Shown piece after piece: positions 5,838 through 8,660 of a stretch of 8,660 bases of DNA. Both the position numbers and the translations under genes were made by a program. The notes beneath the pieces are model-generated. The model was given only the letters and a program-made list of their open reading frames with translations. It searched no databases and had not been told where the DNA came from. This stretch comes from a bacterium (GTDB lineage: Bacteria; Vulcanimicrobiota; Vulcanimicrobiia; Vulcanimicrobiales; Vulcanimicrobiaceae). The stretch's first letter is position 1, and every line of letters begins with the position of its first letter. The DNA is taken from contig JAKAPO010000081.1 in the NCBI GenBank assembly GCA_021807065.1, forward strand, positions 1 to 8,660, read 5' to 3'.

Positions 5838-8432
5838 TTAGTCGCGCTCGCCCACGACGAGCGCCACCAACTGTGAGCGGCTGCGCACCCTAAGTTTCCC
5901 GTAGATGGAGGTGAGGTGCTTCTCAACTGTGCGCTGGCTGACGGCGAGGCGCTCGGCAAGCTTCCTGTTCGACGTTCCTTCGGCAACGAGCCGGGCAATC
6001 TGCACCTCGCGCTTGGTCAGCGCAGAGCGCCCGCGCACCTCACCGTGGATGGTGCGACGCTCGTCCTTCGGGCGTTCCGTCTTACGCGGCAAAGCCCGCT
6101 CCATAGCCAACGCACGCAGCTGCGCGGCCGTCGCAGCATAGATTGGTATATCGCTCATCGCCTCGACGCGAGCCACGAACGGCGGGAGAAGGGTCTGCGT
6201 GGCAGCATCGCCGATTTCCGCAGCAGCGAGCAGTGTTTCGGTGGCGCCGAAGGGACCGCCCAGGCTCCGCAAGGCGCTCGAAAGCACCGCGTTCGCCTCG
6301 CGGCGCTTTCCGTGCCGCACCAACCAGCGAGCGTAGGGACCTGCGATGCGTCCCAGCGTGGAATCTATACCGCAACGAAACGCAGCTTCCAGCAGTCCTT
6401 CTGTCAGCGAACGAGCGACGAGCGCGTCGTCCCCCAGGGACTGCGCAATGCTCAGCGCCGCGGCCGCCAGCGCGATCGGTCCGGTCGTCTGCGGTTCGGG
6501 CACACCCAACCCGCGCTCGACGAGCTCCCGAGCCCGGACGGCATCGCCGCGACGAGCATAGCTCAGCGCTGCATTTGCGCATGCGAGCACTTCGAGCGAG
6601 CTGAAACGCAGCGATTGCAGTTCCGGGAGGGTAGCCTCGAGCAGCTGGAGCGCCTCATCGTCGTAACCCAAGACGCAGAGCGTGAAACCGGAGTTGAATT
6701 GCGTACGAAGGCGCGCGAGCGGTGACGGCACGGGCAGCAGCGCGCTCTTTGCAATCGCCTCGCGCACGCCGTCGATATCGCCTTTTACGGCGGCAGCGTA
6801 CCGGCGAGCCGACCAATAGAACCCGCTGCCGGTCATTTCCGTACAGCGGCGAATGAGCGCATCGGCGGCCGCAGTGTCGGCGTGATCGCACTTACACATG
6901 GAAAGGTGCAGCACCAACCGATCGTGCAGTTCGCCTCCGCGATCACCTACATGGGCAAGCGCGTGCGTCAAGATAGCCTCTGAGCGCGCGCTGTCGCCGG
7001 CAAGCCGCGCCTGCACTGCCATCTCACAGCGCAGCTCCGTCGTGCGATCGGTGTCGCCGACCGCTTCGGCGCTCGAAACGGCTCGCTTGTAGAATTCGAC
7101 GGCGCGTTCAGCCTTTCCGTGCTTGGCAAATGCGGCCGCAGCCCTCGCGAGCAATCGCGAGCGTGCCCGATCCGATTCCGCAAACTCCGCCGCCCGATCG
7201 AAATAACGCGCTGCATCTGCGTACCCGTGCATAGTTTCAGCTTCGTCACCAGCGCGCTCGTTGTAGAGCCTGCAGCGGCCGGCATCGTGCGCGAGCATCG
7301 CGTGGTAACCGAGATCGTGGCTGCGCGTTCCCGGCGAGCGCTCCAGTATCTCGAGGACGGCCTTGTGGACCGGCGCAACCTCGGCGGCAAGCAGCGTGCG
7401 GTAGATCACGTCGCGAGTGAGCGAATGCCGGAACGCAAACGTTCCGTCCGCTGCGCTCGACTCCTCAACGATCTGCGCGTCGCGTAGCCGGCGCAACGCA
7501 GCAAGCGTCGTCGTGATCGGCATCGAGCAGATCGACGCGAGCAATTCGGTCGAAAACGAACGGCCGAGAATAGCGGCGCGGCTCGCGACAGTTCGCATCT
7601 CTTCATCGAGGCGCATCAGTCGCTCGTTGACGATGCCGCGAATCGTGAGCGGCAGGTCGTCGAGCACGGAGTGATTCTGCCGTCTCTCGAGCACGTTCTT
7701 GAGCAGCTCTTCGGCAAAGAATGGGTTGCCTTCGGAACGCTCGACGATCTCGTCCAACTCGCGTGGTGTGAGCGTTCCCCGATCTCCCATGGCTCCGTGG
7801 ACGAGACGGCGCGTCTCTTTGTCGGTGAGCCGAGTGAGGGTGATGCGCGTCGCGTGCCGCTGGAACCGCGCCAGAAACGGCGCCACCGGATGCGTGTCGG
7901 CAAGCTCGTCCGAGCGATAGGTGAGGGTGAGAAGCACGCGCATCGAACCCACCGCCGGCAACAAGTGCGCCAGCGCCGTGAGCGTGCCTTCATCTGCCCA
8001 ATGCAGATCCTCGACGACGAGCACGACGGTCTGCCGATCGCACGCATTCGAAAGCGCCTGGCGAAACGTCGCCATGAGTTCGGCTTGCGACGATGCCTGC
8101 CGCGGATCGACGTGAGACCCGAGAACCTCGAGTGCGTCGGTGAGCGGCGCGCAAGGAACGTTACCGGTCTCGGCACAATATCCGACTCCGAGGCGCGCGC
8201 GACCGCCACGCAACTCTTCGCGAAATGCGCGAACGAGGCGGCTCTTGCCGATACCGCTCTCGCCGCCGATGAGCACTGCACCACCGCGAGCGTGCGATGC
8301 CGAGACGCGACGCCGGGTCAGCTCACGAATTTCATCTGCCCGTCCTATGAACGACGGACAGACGACGGGGCCCACAACCAATGGAAGGTGCGGCTTTCCG
8401 ACATACCGCGCACCCTCCTGCGACGGCAACAA
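5838..8432 (-). CDS. LuxR-family transcriptional regulator with AAA-type ATPase domain (LAL/MalT-like)
   Basis: About 864 residues, typical of large ATP-binding LuxR regulators. Numbered from TTG 8432, CPSFIGRADEI (25-35) leads into the ATPase. Walker A is GGESGIGKS (56-64) and Walker B is VVLVVEDLHWAD (136-147), followed by an RSDE segment near 175. A long Ala/Arg-rich helical region (about 350-780), probably TPR-like, follows. The C-terminal GerE helix-turn-helix spans 804-860 (LTKREVQIARLVAEGTSN, RTVEKHL, GKLRVRSRSQLV). Known family role: ATP- and ligand-controlled transcription activation. No recognisable small-molecule sensor domain is visible, so the signal is unknown. It lies 35 bp upstream of the dehydrogenase genes on the same strand, so it may be co-transcribed with them and regulate them; this is inference. 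The start is uncertain: TTG 8432 lacks a clear Shine-Dalgarno, and TTG 8381 or GTG 8375 are alternatives. CPSFIGR is near the N-terminus in relatives, so only about 20 residues are in doubt. Confidence 0.9.
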   Translation of the reverse strand: MLPSQEGARYVGKPHLPLVVGPVVCPSFIGRADEIRELTRRRVSASHARGGAVLIGGESGIGKSRLVRAFREELRGGRARLGVGYCAETGNVPCAPLTDALEVLGSHVDPRQASSQAELMATFRQALSNACDRQTVVLVVEDLHWADEGTLTALAHLLPAVGSMRVLLTLTYRSDELADTHPVAPFLARFQRHATRITLTRLTDKETRRLVHGAMGDRGTLTPRELDEIVERSEGNPFFAEELLKNVLERRQNHSVLDDLPLTIRGIVNERLMRLDEEMRTVASRAAILGRSFSTELLASICSMPITTTLAALRRLRDAQIVEESSAADGTFAFRHSLTRDVIYRTLLAAEVAPVHKAVLEILERSPGTRSHDLGYHAMLAHDAGRCRLYNERAGDEAETMHGYADAARYFDRAAEFAESDRARSRLLARAAAAFAKHGKAERAVEFYKRAVSSAEAVGDTDRTTELRCEMAVQARLAGDSARSEAILTHALAHVGDRGGELHDRLVLHLSMCKCDHADTAAADALIRRCTEMTGSGFYWSARRYAAAVKGDIDGVREAIAKSALLPVPSPLARLRTQFNSGFTLCVLGYDDEALQLLEATLPELQSLRFSSLEVLACANAALSYARRGDAVRARELVERGLGVPEPQTTGPIALAAAALSIAQSLGDDALVARSLTEGLLEAAFRCGIDSTLGRIAGPYARWLVRHGKRREANAVLSSALRSLGGPFGATETLLAAAEIGDAATQTLLPPFVARVEAMSDIPIYAATAAQLRALAMERALPRKTERPKDERRTIHGEVRGRSALTKREVQIARLVAEGTSNRKLAERLAVSQRTVEKHLTSIYGKLRVRSRSQLVALVVGERD

Positions 8433-8449
8433 AAGGCGCTGCTTGGTCT

Positions 8450-8461
8450 GTGGCCGGCCAC
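8450..8461. promoter_or_regulatory. 12 bp perfect palindrome upstream of the LuxR-type regulator
   Basis: GTGGCCGGCCAC is a perfect 12 bp palindrome, centred 23-24 bp upstream of the regulator's TTG start. It is the first of three perfect palindromes whose centres are about 30 and 28 bp apart. A protein-binding site is possible; no known operator is recognised. Such a GC-rich palindrome could also occur by chance. Confidence 0.3.
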
Positions 8462-8480
8462 TCGCTCAGCGTGTCATACG

Positions 8481-8490
8481 AACACGTGTT
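8481..8490. promoter_or_regulatory. 10 bp perfect palindrome with CACGTG core
   Basis: AACACGTGTT reads identically on both strands. It shares the central CACGTG with the palindrome centred 28 bp to the right, which raises the chance that both are sites for the same dimeric regulator controlling the gene ending at 5838. The spacing is close to, but not exactly, an integral number of helical turns (about 2.7). The binding protein is unknown. Confidence 0.35.
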
Positions 8491-8507
8491 TGGCCGTACC
8501 GCAGACG

Positions 8508-8519
8508 CAGCACGTGCTG
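8508..8519. promoter_or_regulatory. 12 bp perfect palindrome with CACGTG core
   Basis: CAGCACGTGCTG is a perfect 12 bp palindrome with the same CACGTG core as the site at 8481-8490. It lies 89 bp upstream of the regulator's earliest start, within its probable promoter region. I see no convincing -35/-10 pair for the regulator in this stretch, so the position relative to its promoter is unknown. Confidence 0.35.
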
Positions 8520-8566
8520 GATGGCTCCTTAGTCCGAAGTTCCGGGTGATCTGAGGCTCGGATGAG

Positions 8567-8603
8567 GCGCAATCCCCGTGTTAACGTGGGGTTGCGCTTT
8601 TTT
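8567..8603 (+). terminator. Rho-independent terminator, plus-strand orientation
   Basis: The left arm GCGCAATCCCCGTG (8567-8580), loop TTAA (8581-8584) and right arm CGTGGGGTTGCGC (8585-8597) pair as 6 bp, a bulged T, then 7 bp including two G-T wobbles. Six T residues follow (8598-8603). The T tract is only on the plus strand; the opposite direction has no T run after the stem. So it should stop transcription running rightward. It lies just upstream of the promoter at 8632-8660 and would insulate it. No plus-strand gene that it obviously serves is seen between 2209 and here. Confidence 0.85.
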
Positions 8604-8621
8604 CGGCCCTCGGATGTAGTC

Positions 8622-8636
8622 ATCAACTGTGTTGAT
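8622..8636. promoter_or_regulatory. 15 bp inverted repeat overlapping the -35 element (candidate operator)
   Basis: ATCAAC-TGT-GTTGAT has perfect 6 bp arms around a 3 bp spacer. The right arm covers most of the -35 hexamer of the promoter at 8632-8660, a position where a bound repressor would block RNA polymerase. The size and symmetry suit a dimeric helix-turn-helix repressor such as a GntR- or TetR-type protein. I do not recognise the exact consensus. Confidence 0.5.
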
Positions 8637-8660
8637 TCGTGGCGATATGCATGCTATAAT
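8632..8660 (+). promoter_or_regulatory. Near-consensus sigma70 promoter with extended -10, reading out of the right edge
   Basis: The -35 hexamer TTGATT (8632-8637) is followed by exactly 17 bp and the perfect -10 TATAAT (8655-8660). TGC precedes the -10, giving the extended TGnTATAAT form. The local composition is more AT-rich than the rest of the window, as expected for a promoter. The transcription start and the gene served lie beyond the window, on the plus strand, divergent from the LuxR-type regulator. Confidence 0.82.

Larger units (their letters stand above)
8433..8566. other. Non-coding stretch upstream of the LuxR-type regulator
   Basis: This 134 bp stretch has no credible long gene on either strand. 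It should hold the promoter and leader of the regulator gene on the minus strand, but I cannot pick out a convincing -35/-10 pair. The notable content is the three perfect palindromes listed separately. An AAGGAG motif occurs on the minus strand at 8525-8530 without a well-placed start codon. Confidence 0.6.

Noticed and set aside
8466..8513. A 15-codon minus-strand frame (GTG start, five Arg) preceded by AAGGAG at 8525-8530, as a possible leader peptide.
   Set aside because: The spacing of 11 nt from AAGGAG to GTG is long, the start lies inside a palindrome, and there is no attenuator-like structure after it.
7671..8549. A 292-codon plus-strand frame opposite the regulator's N-terminus, ending just before the terminator at 8567.
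   Set aside because: Tempting because of the terminator, but it is antisense to the Walker A and B coding region, shows no domain, and its Arg-rich composition fits a shadow frame.
8433..8566. Possible tRNA or structured RNA between the regulator and the terminator.
   Set aside because: No T-loop GGTTCGAA-type motif, acceptor stem or cloverleaf could be assembled on either strand.
1..8660. CRISPR array, insertion sequence or integrase-type mobile element.
   Set aside because: No regularly spaced direct repeats, transposase or integrase motifs, or terminal inverted repeats were seen.

Overview
The window is high-GC bacterial DNA, densely packed with genes. Five genes are complete and one is cut by the left edge. 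Four of the complete genes and the cut one form a purine-oxidation cluster that funnels guanine-type and xanthine-type purines to urate and then onward to allantoin. The fifth is a large LuxR-family ATPase regulator just upstream. The organism cannot be named from this window. A membrane cytochrome-c-type urate oxidase and a LAL-type regulator fit several high-GC phyla: Proteobacteria, Actinobacteria, and environmental groups such as Eremiobacterota, where such regulators are numerous. That placement is a weak inference.

Layout, left to right. (1) 1-310, minus: the first 103 codons of puuD, the membrane urate oxidase (urate hydroxylase). (2) 307-813, minus: uraD, OHCU decarboxylase, whose stop overlaps the puuD start as ATGA. 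(3) 842-2209, plus: a zinc amidohydrolase best read as 8-oxoguanine deaminase, diverging from uraD with only 28 bp between start codons. (4) 2204-4396, minus: the molybdenum-binding subunit of a xanthine dehydrogenase, meeting the deaminase tail-to-tail with a 6 bp overlap. (5) 4393-5802, minus: a single polypeptide carrying the FAD domain followed by the [2Fe-2S] domains of the same dehydrogenase, an order opposite to the usual XdhA fusion; its stop overlaps the next start as GTGA. (6) 5838-8432, minus: an ~860-residue AAA-type ATPase/LuxR-HTH regulator, 35 bp upstream of the dehydrogenase genes and co-directional with them. (7) 8433-8660: a 228 bp non-coding end. It holds three perfect palindromes, a plus-strand intrinsic terminator, a 15 bp inverted repeat, and a near-consensus sigma70 promoter pointing out of the right edge.

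How the parts work together (inference from family roles): the deaminase makes urate from 8-oxoguanine (or xanthine from guanine). The dehydrogenase makes urate from hypoxanthine/xanthine. PuuD oxidises urate to 5-hydroxyisourate, and UraD converts OHCU to (S)-allantoin. The intervening 5-hydroxyisourate hydrolase (HiuH/PucM) is not in the window. The regulator could control the dehydrogenase operon, but nothing in its sequence shows a purine ligand. I see no mobile element, CRISPR array, tRNA or rRNA. The metabolic cluster itself is of known type; the less ordinary points are the reversed FAD/[2Fe-2S] fusion and the regulatory architecture at the right end.
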